Positions 41,001 through 53,000 of a DNA stretch of 64,000 nt are shown piece by piece. Every line of letters begins with the position of its first letter. Within the stretch, counting starts at the first letter, position 1. The position numbers were made by a program, and so were the translations under genes. The stretch spans positions 1,016,703 to 1,080,702 of the forward strand of contig VWZL01000170.1 of NCBI GenBank assembly GCA_013396915.1, written 5' to 3'. The notes under the pieces were generated by a model. That model was given only the letters and a program-made list of their open reading frames with translations. It was not told the DNA's origin and did no database searches. Source of the DNA: Stercorarius parasiticus (lineage: Eukaryota > Chordata > Aves > Charadriiformes > Stercorariidae).

Positions 41001-44000
41001 CATAGTGTGAAAGCCTTCATTATTCTTTTGACTGAATGCTGCACGTGTAAAGGTCCTTGGGAGTGTCCTCTCTGGACAAACATTGATGTGACCAGACCTG
41101 TTGCCGTGCGTCTGAATTTATTCAGTGGTGGGAAACACATCGCTTAGGGTTTGTTGTTGTTTGGTGGCTGAGGGCTTGATTTGTCCCTGCCTTGCGTGCT
41201 GGGTGGTTGTATCAACCAGTGTAAAGTAAGTGCTGCCATTCTGATGTAAAAGCCAGGTGGAGAATCAGGAGTGGCTATTAAAATTACAGTACTGTCTGTT
41301 TTATAATAGCCCCTAAGCAATCACAGGCAGTCACAGTCCTTGCCCTGACAAACTTAGGTATTACCACAGCCGCCTGTCATTTCCCTGCTTCTCCAGCCTC
41401 AGTCATGGCAGCTAGTTCAAAGTCACAAATCTTTTCCTAGAAAGTTGTGAGATTGGTTTTGAAAGTTAAATTTTAGAAAATGAATTTTGTGGTAATTTTA
41501 TCTGTTTACTTATTTATTTGCTTTTAGATTTACACTTTAAAGTTTATTTTAAATTCCAGTTTTTGTAAAAGGATGGATGCTTCTGCATTTCATGCATGTG
41601 GTGTGAGATGCACAAACCCTTAAGGCTACAGGTTTGAAAACTAGTTTGGAAAATAAACATTATCACAGAGTAGGCTGTGCTAGTGTAGACATATGGAGGT
41701 CCATTCATTTTTGTAGATTCTTAGTAACACACAGTGCAAAGCATGGGCTCTTACTGCATGTTTTCCTTTTGATCACGCTATCTTCTGCTCTCATTAATAG
41801 ATTTAAATACAAACACTACTTCCAGATAACGTCAGTGAAATGGCTTTAGTTGATAAGAAACAGGCATAACAGGCTAATTAGCTTGCTAGGCTCCTGAGGT
41901 TTTGGATGTTTGAATTTTTAAAAATGTAATCATCTATTTAAATTGAATGCATAACTCAGCATCAAGATGGCTGTAAAAGGGAATCGAAGTGTGTGTGTTC
42001 ACCATATTAGAAAAGTTCAGTGCAGTGAATGCTGACTAACTTATCTGACAAAAGGTAAACAACCAGGAAAACCTGCTAGAAGTGAGATCTTCAAGATTTC
42101 TGGCTATCTAAGGTATTTTTGAGAGGCCTATTACCTTGGCATGCAAGAATCAGTGGTATCGATAAGTTATTGCAATGGGCTTAGTGTTTGGACACATTTT
42201 CTGGAGTCTGTTCTTGCATATTAGGGATACTGTATCATACTGAGGTGTATGTTGGTAGAACATACTGTACTGTAGTTAGTAAAAGATACACGAGGTGGAG
42301 CATACTTAAAGACAATTACTACAATTTCTATAGAGGTGGAGCATACTTGAAGACAATTATTACAATTTCTATAAGTGTGGACAGAAAGCTCCTAATTAAG
42401 CTAGCTATTTGTAAACAAGAATTGTGCAGCAAGAGATATTTTTTAAAAAAAGCAAAGCAAAGGTCCTTGTGGGCAGCGGTGGAGTCAAACGTAGTTAATA
42501 AGAGGTCTTGGCTCAGTAGAAACCTATTTTGTATTTCTGGGTGGATTCTGCATCTGTGTGATAGTCACTGCTATGTTGTGTTTTCTTTCGTTTTCCCTCA
42601 ACTAAGTACTTGTTAAAAGAGTAGAGTGGTAACCAGGGAACTTAACAGGGTGAAGGAGCTGTGTCTTTTTTAAGGATTTACTAGCACTGGCCGATCCAGA
42701 AGCTGAGGTGTCCCATGTAGGGTCTGCATGACCAGCCTTTGTGCCAGGCACTGGAGGAGTTGCAAAGGCATCGTAGACTTTCTGCACTCAGGTGGACTGA
42801 CTCTGCATCACGTAACCCCCAATCTCCTGACACCCAGAGACGATGGGGTGTCAGCAGAATTCTGAGGAAGGCTATTGCCAAACATAGCAAAGGATCAGTT
42901 CTGGCTATTACTTTTGTAGCACTTAACCCTTGTACTGAAAGTGTTTCCTTTGAAAAAGTTGTATCTTTGCTTATTTCAATACTTCTGTGAGCCACATGAT
43001 TATAGTGGGTTGTTTTATCTTGTGTATTTGATGGCCTAGGAAAGGCAAACTAAATGTATCTGCATGCAAAAAAATATGGGTAGAAACCCTGAGATATCCT
43101 TGACCTGCTCCATTTTCATTTCTCTACTAGTACCTTTTCTAAAGGTGGGAAATTTCTGCTTCCTGTTTCTATGTGATGCCATCTTTATTTATTTGAGATT
43201 TTTGACTGCAGACATCCTTCTCTTTTTAGAGGTTAGAGGAAGAATTTTTGTAGTAGTTTTTTATGGCTTTAATGAAGATTAGTGATTCTTTTTCTGATCG
43301 TTTTGTCATTCACATTAATTCAAGAAAGTTTTTCATTCAGTAATTCTGTCTTCTTACCAAACAGTTCATAATGGCAGTGTAACTACTACTTCATTCTTGA
43401 AAACAGAAAATAACTGTATGGGCAGACACGCAGTGCTTCAGAGAGTCTGGAGAGTTGCTTGTCTCTTACTGTATAAAATAGAGGATTTGTTCAGAATTCC
43501 AAAACTTTGTTTTCCTTTCTGTCTGTGAATCTGTGCCCATTCTGGATTTCCTTCTTCAGAATATTCTAAATTCTTCCTACTGCTTATGTTTGCATAAACA
43601 ACAAAAAGGGCCTTGAAGGAGTAGATTCTGACAAGATGGGACCCAGGCTGCTCCCCTTCCCTGCCAGGCATTAGTCTGAAAAACTGAGTAGGGAAAGGAG
43701 TAAATTACATCATTAGAAGTGGTGAGGTCAAACATGGAAAGGGCTTTGCTGAGTTGCGTAAGGAAAGGTGACTAATTCCACTTGAGACCCTCTGCGCAGC
43801 ATATTAGGTACCTGCAGAAGACTAGCAGTTATAACCTGTAGGAGAGGCAACTGATGGCCAGACAAGATTTGGATATCTCAAGTATTTGTGTTGAAGTAGA
43901 GGAGAGTCCAGAGACTTTGTATGTCAGAGGGGTGGTGTGGAAAGTTGATGGAGAGTGTGGAGAGGTTCTTTCTCTGAGATTATGAAGAAGGCTTATAATG

Positions 44001-47000
44001 CAAAATCACGCCACAGATTAATTTATAACATTACATTTTAGTTTTAGCCAAACAAAAAGGCTTTGGTTTTGTACCACTATATTAACAACACTCTGATGCT
44101 GTTGCTTGCATCCAGAAGACATAGTATTTCCTTGTTAGCAGTCTTATAGGCTTCAGTCAATCTATTTCATTATCTTCAATGAACATGCTCAGAATCCTGT
44201 CCAGAGCTGATGTAGATCATCAGTGGTGTTGCTTTGTTGTTTTATTTAACATCTGTTTCTGGAGGTGGTAACAGTTTTGTAAGAAATGACTGAAATTGCC
44301 AGTTAGATGGAAAGAGAATGTGTGAACTGGAGAAAAATTACAGATTAATATTAATAGCACAGCGTGGAAACTAAAACTACAGCACTGGTAGGAACAAACC
44401 TGTCTTGATGATTAATATATTTACATACCAAACTGAACAGAACAGTTCTTTTTTTTGTTCATGATACTGAGCTGTATACATCTGTAGAGCACAATCTTAT
44501 CACACCACTTTGACGTTAACCCAGTATGAAATATCCAGATTCCTGTGGCCTTCAGTGCTCCTAAATCATGAATACACAAATCTTTCTTTGAAGCATGTTA
44601 TATGGGTGGCTCAAAAAGAGGGGAAACTGCATGTTCCTCCTGCTTGTTCAGGTTCCCTTCTGTGGCTCAGCTGGGGACTTAATTGCCAACAGTGCAAAAA
44701 GTGCAGGATCAAAATGGAAAGAGTATTGGGCACAAAATTGGAAACTAAGCAGATAACTTTCAAATACTGGCCAAAAGCTTATGACTCATTGAAAGTGATT
44801 TTTAGGTGTCTCTGTCAGAGTATTACCCTTTATTGTCTCTCTCTGTTTACATTATTAGTTTTCTGATTTATTGATTTACAGTTATCATTTTCCGGATCAT
44901 AACTTGGGATATATTTGTGTTGTGTTGCACTATGTTGCTACATCAATTTTACATGGTTTCTTAGTGCAAACATATTCATCTTGCTTTACCGTCTAATCTA
45001 ATGGTGTTTTAGAGGCCATAGTTACTACATTGGAGATTTCCAAGCTTTTTCACAGCCTGTATTCTCGTCACACCTTTCTTCTTGTTGGTGACTGAGCAGG
45101 AAATTCCCTTCTGGTGGCAATGGTGTAGTATCCCTTTGAGAACAACAGCTTCGAACTCCTCTGTTTCATGTGGTAGAGTAATGAATGCCCTCCATGTTGA
45201 ACTTTCTTGTGATGTGATATAACTAGAAGTAAGGATGGGACACAGCAGTGTGATGTGTATCATTTTATCTCTCGTGCTGCACTGTGTTCAGTAGGTGATT
45301 ATGCTGAATAGGTGTGCAAGCATATATGCTACAGGACTATTTTGTTTGTGGTTTCGTTTTTTTTAGGATCTAAGAACATGAGCCAGATTACAACAAATGG
45401 GGAAAAGGAAGGAACTACCAAAATTATTGCACCTTCCCCTGTGAAAAGGTAAGTAGACTAGCAGTTCCCTCCCAGTTTTTAAGAGATTGTGTATTTTTTT
45501 GCATAGAGGAACACAGTAAGTAATCACTAGCAACAGTTTATCCTGCCCTTAAGTGTAGGACCATCTGATCTTCTGCTGGCAAAGGTCAGAGTGTGTTGCC
45601 CAGTAATTCATTTTAACAAACCCTGATTTTCTGATGAACCTGGAACAGGGACTCCACATGACAAACCCATGAACTGGGGCAAGTTAGTGGGAAGGCAAAC
45701 AGTCTCAGTTTTAAATAGGAAAAAAACAGGTAATGACTCAAGGGGCAGTGGTCAGGGTAGTCCTGTGAAGTCCTGCGTGTCTCTCTCCTGGGAGCTGTGG
45801 ACTGGCTGGCAGGGCCTCAGGCCATGGCTTTTCTGCCTCTGCACAGGGCAAGCTCTGGTTGGGATGTGTGGGCAGGGAAGAGCTGGGCATGGCCTCTCTT
45901 CCAGCAGTGCTGTTAATCTTGCAGTCCACTACCCATTACACCGGTAAATCCAGAACAAAGCTCATGAGTATTTCTGCCTGATCCTTAGGAGCAGTGAATT
46001 GCCAGGTCTTCTCTGGACTTCCGTGGTCTGCTGCTTTTAATTATCGGTGCTGAAGGGCACATCTCTGGTTATTAGATGTATTTGAGAGAAAGAGGTGAGG
46101 CTCAGTTTCAGAAAGGGATTTATATCCCCACCCTTAATTATAGATGGAATTTTGGGTACCTCAATCAAAAAAAGAGTGGTCTGACAAAACGATGAGTCAA
46201 AAACTCGGCACCTAACTTTTTTTCTTAGTTGTCTGAATGTCTGTCTTGGCATGCCCAGTAACCTTGACAGGTTTTTTTTGAGCTGAGCAACTCTGGTTTT
46301 GTCTCTCTGTTGAAGCTGTGGGCTTCACATACTAGGTATCTGAACTGACCTCTGAAGAAGGGTCTAAAATATTTACTGCAAATACTTGTTGGATAGTGTT
46401 TCCTGTTGCCTAATAGTTGCCCCAAAAAAGAAGAGCTGAATTTAATTGCTTCCTCAGTTTGAGGGAAATTGAATCCCATATTCTAGCCCTTAGAAAATAA
46501 TACTGATCGTGGATATCTTTATTTGAAAGAAAGTTTATGATTTTGCCACTTGGTCATGCTGAAGCTAGGCCATTGAGTAGAAAACAATACAAAGTTATAT
46601 AAATTCCTGCAGGGAGGGTGCAAAGAGGACGGAGCCAGGCTCTTTACAGTGGTGCCCAGTGACAGGACCAGGTGCAGGCTGAAATACAGGAGGTTCCCTC
46701 TGAACATCCAGAAACACTTTTTCCCTGTGAAGGTGACGAAGCATTGGCACAGGTTGACCAGGGAGGTGGTGGAGTCCCATCCTTGGAGGTAACTCAACAG
46801 CTGTCTGGGAATGGTCCTGGGCGACTGGCTGTAGGTGGCCCTGCTTGAGCAGGGGGGTTGGACCAGATGACCTCCACTGGTCCCTTCCAGCCCCAGCCAT
46901 TCTGTCGTTCTGTGATTTGTTAGGAGAGCGAAAGGTAAAAAGCAAAGGTGTACCCTTATTCTGTAGTGCAGAGATGATCATATTGGGAAGAGTTAGGAGC

Positions 47001-50000
47001 CCTTCACTACAGTTTGTGCTCCTAATGCTGTATATAAATTTTTAGCAGTGAACTGTTAAAAATAAATGGATAGGCAGGTTGTAGAGCAAGAGCAAAAATG
47101 GAGGGCTCTCAACATGGCAGCTTCAAGGTTTCTGGGTTTAGTTTCTTACCCTGACAGTTTAAAAGCAATTCACAGATTCTGAGTCAGTTTTAAATGGTGT
47201 TAGTCACTTCCAGCAAAAAAGTGATGGAAGTTGTTTTTGTTGCTTGCTTTCTGTTTAGAAATTGATTTGTTTTTCTCTGTGTCTCTCTCTGCACATGTAA
47301 AACACCTTTCAGGTCTGCTAGTCTCAGTATGCATGACAGACAGCACACATACTTTGTGAAGTGTTTATAGTTTGGTAGTTTACTCCATCCTATGTAATTT
47401 TCGCATTAATTGTCAATCATGCTTGCAAAGCATCTTTCAGCAGCTCTTACAAGCTGAGTTTTCATAGTTTAACATCCCATTCACTGTTGAGATACATAGT
47501 TGGTGGCTTCTGCGTAAATGGTATAAATTCAAGGTAAACCATAAAACCCCCAACAACAGTAATCTCACATGAAATTCAGATCCTAACCTTTTCAAATAGT
47601 TTGAATGAACTCAGTCCCTTTTGCAACTGCATTCCTGGAGATAATACTAATACCTGAAGAGCTGACATGCTCTAGCTCTCTAGCTGTAAACTGTCTGTCT
47701 GCTCTGAATGAATAATGACTTAGGAATCTAATGCAGTGAATTCCCCTCCCAGGATCATTTCTCTGCCTCTCTTTTTTTTTTTTTTTTTTTTTTTAAGATT
47801 TGAGAACACTATTCAAATTTCTTTAAGCCCAACTTGAACCTAAGTATTGTTCGGTAGTTTATACTGTGCAAAACCGGTGGCTTTTAGCAATACAGAACTG
47901 AAACATATTTACTGGAGTTACTTGCTTAGTCTCTACTAAGTACATAATTTTAAGCCTGGGAATAGATTGTATGCACGTATGAGTCGATAGTTAATGGGTG
48001 CAGTATTAAGAAAATGATTTACCTGATAAAGTGTAATTTAATTTCTTTTCCTGCTGACATGCTGTAGCTTTGCATTTTGTTCACTATATGAGAATTAAAT
48101 GATTAACTCAGTGACCTGTGGTACCCAAAGGCTGAGGTTAAAAGTGGATTAGTGAGTTAAGTAGCCACAATTCCTTCATAAAGCTGAGTCTGTCACCTCC
48201 TACTCTGGGCAAAGAACTCTGGCTTATGTCCTCCTCTCTGTAAGCATCTGTAAAGCTTTTTTTTTTCTTTTTTTTTTTTCCTGCTTAAGTTGCACTCTGG
48301 GAAGATATGTTGTATTAATACTTGTAGTGGATTTCTGTCAGTAATACTTCCTCAAGAGCTTAGTGGAAATCGATATGACTATCTAGTTCTGTATCAGGTG
48401 AACTGCTTGTTCATGTAGAGAGCGAGCTCTGGAGATGATGATGCAGGAGAAGCATGACTAACCTTTGTCAAGAAGATGGGTGCAAAAAATCGTGCTTCAG
48501 CTGGAAGCCACCATCCAGCACTTGGAGTGGCAGTGAGCAGGCTATCTAGGAGCATAAATGGGTTGGAAGCTATAAAACTTGACACTGTGAGAATGGTAGG
48601 AATAAAGGAAGAATTGGAGCATCCTGTTTTTCTCCCCGTCTCCCATAGGTACGATGGGAGACTGGTTACAAGCACTAATATATCTCTTGAGCCAGGTGAC
48701 TCTCTTGACTGTGCTGGTACTTTACTTTGCAGCAGTCAGTGAAGACAGCTCTTTCATGTTGTCAGATCTACGCTCAGTCTGTAGCAAAAAGAAAACATTA
48801 GGAGTTACTGGGGAAGGAACAGAAGAATATGCTACTCTGTGAACCCATGGTCTGTCATGCTTTGAATAATTATCAGCCCTGCCTTTGTTGCTCCTATCTT
48901 GAAGGTACTGTAGACCTGGAGAAATGGTAGAGAAATATGAGAAGGATGATCAGAAGTATGTGGTGACTCCTACACTGGGAGAGATGAAATAGTCTGTGAT
49001 TCTTTCACTTGGAAAAGAGATGAGGCAGTTGTTAAAAATGTATTAAAAAAATAATTATGGGGTGGAGTTTGTGATTAGGGAACCACCATTCACAGGGCGT
49101 TTTTTCTTTCTATAAGCACAGAACTAGTGAGGAACACAGGCTGGAAGTTTTGAACTGGATGAAAGTTTTGAAACAAAATAATTGTTCGTGCCATAGTTAA
49201 ATACTGGAGCGTACACTATCAGGCACTATTTATGACAAAAATTAAAAAATGTTCAAGAGGTAAATCCATGTAAGTAAATCCATGGAACAAAGTTCCATCA
49301 GCAGCTATGTAAAATAAAAAACAGGTAAAGCCTCTAGTTCAATAATCTGTTAACTGCATATTGTGGAAGACTGTGAGACCACATTGTGTATTTGCCCTAT
49401 TGTTAGACATTTTGCCTAAGCATCTGTTCCTATTTATTGTATGACAAGATTGACCTTTTTTCTGACTCAGTGCAGCCATAACTATGAACTCGTGGAGCTG
49501 ATTTTTCAGGTTGGTTTTTTTTTTTTCCTTCCAGTCTCTCTTTCTAGGAGAGATTCTTCAACATAGCAACTGTTTGCCCTCTTTCACATAGCAGGCAAAT
49601 AGCTATATGCCAGGATAGGTCTCTGTAATGACTGTATGCCCTTAAGATTATTTTTTAAGAGATCAGGGCGAGAGAATACATGATCTGTACACTATGGGTT
49701 TTAAAAAATATATATATATCTGTACTTTTATTTAGCTTTAAAAAGATGAAAAATGAAAACAGTCCAGAAACCCAAAGAAGTAAAACAAGCGCACCGTGGG
49801 AGGAAAATGGCCCACAGAGGTAAGGCAAGGCATGATGTCTTAGGTATTGTGCAATGGTAAATATCATGCCATGGCAGCAGATTGAAGGATATTGATATAA
49901 TATATTAATGTATTAACAGGGTCACAAAAAATCTGTGTTGCATATAAGAAGACAGGTCCTGTCATGGATAAATAATCAGTCAAAATTTAGGAAAGTAGGT

Positions 50001-53000
50001 GTAGGAGGAACTGGTCAGTGGATGAGAGTCACCAGTGGCTTTCCACAGAGATCTGTTCACAGACCTCTGCTGTTGAGTATATTTGTCAAAGACCTGGAAA
50101 AGGTGTGATACAAGGTTTGGTGGTGGCACAGAATTGTTTAGGATAGTGAGAGTGAAAATTGTCTGTGCAGAGTGGCAAAGACCCCTAGAGTACAAATGAC
50201 GAGTCACTCGATGGTGGATGATGTTGAGTCAGTAAGTGTACAGAGAGGCACTTGGGGTCAAAAAAATAACCTTAGATCTCTGAGTAAAATGAGGTACTGT
50301 GGAATTATGATGGATAACTACAGGAAAACATCAGCTATGTTGCATTCAGAAAACCAATTAGCAATTATTAGGAAAGCAAGAGAACAGCATTATGCCAGTA
50401 CATAAATTTGTGGATCGCATATTTGCTCTGTGAATTATGAGTGCTGTTCTGATGTCCCTATCTCAGAAAAAGGAAAAGGCTTTGAGCAGGGCAGCAAAGG
50501 TAGTCAAAGGTGTGAATGGCTGTACAGGAAATCTGTACAAGGAGGAACAGAATAGGCCAGGCAGGACACTTTCTTCAGTCTGAGAAAGAGATCATTTCAG
50601 GGTACGTAGTCTAGAAAATCATGAGTAGTACAGAGAAAGAAGAAAGAGATCAGGATTGTATTTTTCCAGCATAAGGACTTGGGATCTTCAGATGACGCTA
50701 TTGCAGGTGGTTTAAAAGCATTGAGAAAGACAGTGAGTAGTGACTTGACATGAGTAGGAGACCTGTGGTCCTTTACAAGGGGTGCTGGAAGTTAGTGGAT
50801 TCCTGGGAGAAGCTGGGTGAGTCATGGAAGAGAAATCCCCAAGGGCGTCTGAAGACAGAGGTAGAGCAGCTGTCTCAGTAAGCTACCTGGAAATAGTGGG
50901 GGACTGAGAGAGCACTGGGGGACTGTCATACGTATTCAACTTCTTGCTTCCTGGAGGTTGCTTATGGCCGCTGTTGGAAGCAGGCCACTGAACCAGATGG
51001 CACGCTAAGCGTAATCCAGAATCATCTCCAGTTATGAGATGATTCAGATCTATACATGATGTGTCTTTTGGGGCACCATGTTGATTTACCCTGTGTACTC
51101 CTTCTGTAAACATCAAGAGTTTTCAGAGTAAGGACACAGCAGTGTGCAAATATTCTCTTGCTAGGATAGATCTTTGTGATTTTTGAAAAAGAAGTGGTGT
51201 CAGCTTGTCACATTATACCTCCAGTATTAAAATAACTCTCAGGGTAGCAGGAAGTCTGATCCCCCAGGAGCCAAAGAATGGTAGGATTGAGTTTTTGCAA
51301 GTCCGTCTATTCTAAAGGACTATGCAATTTTAGACAGAGAAGCAGACTGTATGCTGCACAGAGGCTTTTTCACAGCTTCTAATAATGATTCTCATTGAGA
51401 TGAACTGTGGCAATTTTTCAGCTATGCCAACCAGTGCTGTAATCAGCAATCTGCAGAAGCAGGTGAAGAAGAGTGTATTCAATTTGAAGGCCAGAGGGTT
51501 TTAGGAAAGCAGAAAGAAATATTTTAACTGGAATTTGGTGAGAATATCATATTTAGCACATAGTTGTTGTGAAAAGGGCTAAGTAATGTTAGATAATGAT
51601 GTGTGGTTGAGTTTAGCATCCTTCCTCCAGAAAGTTGCGGAACATCAGTAGACCACCTTGGAGCGATAGGTACTCCATCGCAGGCTCTATTACACTGTTG
51701 GAAGAGGTCCTTACACTGTAGGAAGGTATCACGGGATAATCCATACTAGCATTTGATAGTCTACATCTAATTTGGTAACAACCCAACCCAGTGGGTCTCA
51801 CACAGGCTTAAGAACGTAACCTAAAGCTTGAAACACCTCCACGCCATTGGCAGAGGTTTGCGTGGGTGAACAGTAGAGAGCTGGAGCTAAAATTGTTTCA
51901 CGGTCTTGAGCATTAGCTCTGTGATGAAGACATATGTTGTGACAGGAGCACTGTTTTCATACTTATATCCATGGAAAACATAAAGAATAGAGGTGCATTT
52001 GAATGCCTGACTCTGGGTTGGATAACTCATACTAAAGCACAGAAAATGTATAATGCTAAAAGAATATGTATATACTTGGTTCTACATTCTGTAAGCTTAG
52101 AGCTGTTGGCTTGGCAATGAAGGGGTCTCTCTCCTACATTTTCAAGGTTCAGTGTAAAACATTTGTTGCTGCAGAGCAGTACCATCTGTATTTACGTAGC
52201 GCACACACACATACATGTATAGTTGAATATGTGTATATGTGTGTGTGTGAGCCTTCTCATTTTTGTAGGCTGGATCTCAGTTTTCTGGCCTAACTCTCCT
52301 GGAAGTTTTAAAGCCAACTGTTTGCTCTTCCTTTTTAACCCTAGCGGGCTGTATAATTCTCCCAGTGACCGCAATAAATCACCAAAGTTTCCTTACTCTC
52401 GGCGACGGAACCCATCAGGTGGCAGTGAGAATGAGTCTGGACAGCCAGTCCGGAGGAGGTAAGAGCCCTGGGGTTAATTACTGTTAGCTTCTCACAGTAA
52501 AAAGTTTGAGGTCCTGCGTGTTCTGTGTTCAGTAAAGGCTCTTGGAGGTACAGCTGGGTCCTGGGAAAAGGGCTACTCTAGGGGACAGTTGTTAGTCCAA
52601 AGAAAAACACCTGAGCAAGAATACCAGATCTGCTTTTGGAAAGGAAGCTCTGGTCAGGCTTTTTGCTTGTTCCGAATACTAGGAAAACAATGTTAAAAAT
52701 ATGAGAAAATGTTAAATGTATCAGAAATTGCATTATTGGCACGTACAAGATCCTTTCAATTGCTGCAGCTGTTTTTCCCTTGTGAAGCAAAAGATTGATG
52801 GATGTTGTTTGCTTGACAATGAGTTTCTAATACAGAGCAGTGTTTTGTTTTAAGAATGTTGCTTTGCTTTAAGTGCAACAAAGATGAAACAAATAAGCCA
52901 TAAAGCTGTCTTCAACAGTCCCATGTGTGAATTACTTTACATTAGAGAGGATGCCAGCAAAAATACAATTTTGAGATACTTCATGTGTTTCTAAGGGGTA

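Larger units (their letters stand above)
37321..45366 (+). other. EPB41L4A: intron between exons j and k
   Basis: 8.0 kb. It contains a TG microsatellite (38021-38057) with a duplicated flank, a GTTT/poly-T tract (39938-39985) and a 41-bp tandem duplication (42293-42373). The 174-codon minus-strand frame at 39808-40332 runs across the poly-T tract and is taken as chance. Confidence 0.85.
45449..49735 (+). other. EPB41L4A: intron between exons k and l
   Basis: 4.3 kb with a sense CR1 3' fragment (46588-46916) and two long T tracts (47772-47794 and 48257-48279). A TA-rich stretch lies just before the acceptor (49707-49720). Confidence 0.85.
49820..52344 (+). other. EPB41L4A: intron between exons l and m
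   Basis: 2.5 kb, of which about 1 kb (49985-51015) is a highly decayed sense CR1. A CA/TG inverted repeat sits at 52202-52249, less than 150 nt before exon m. Confidence 0.85.
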
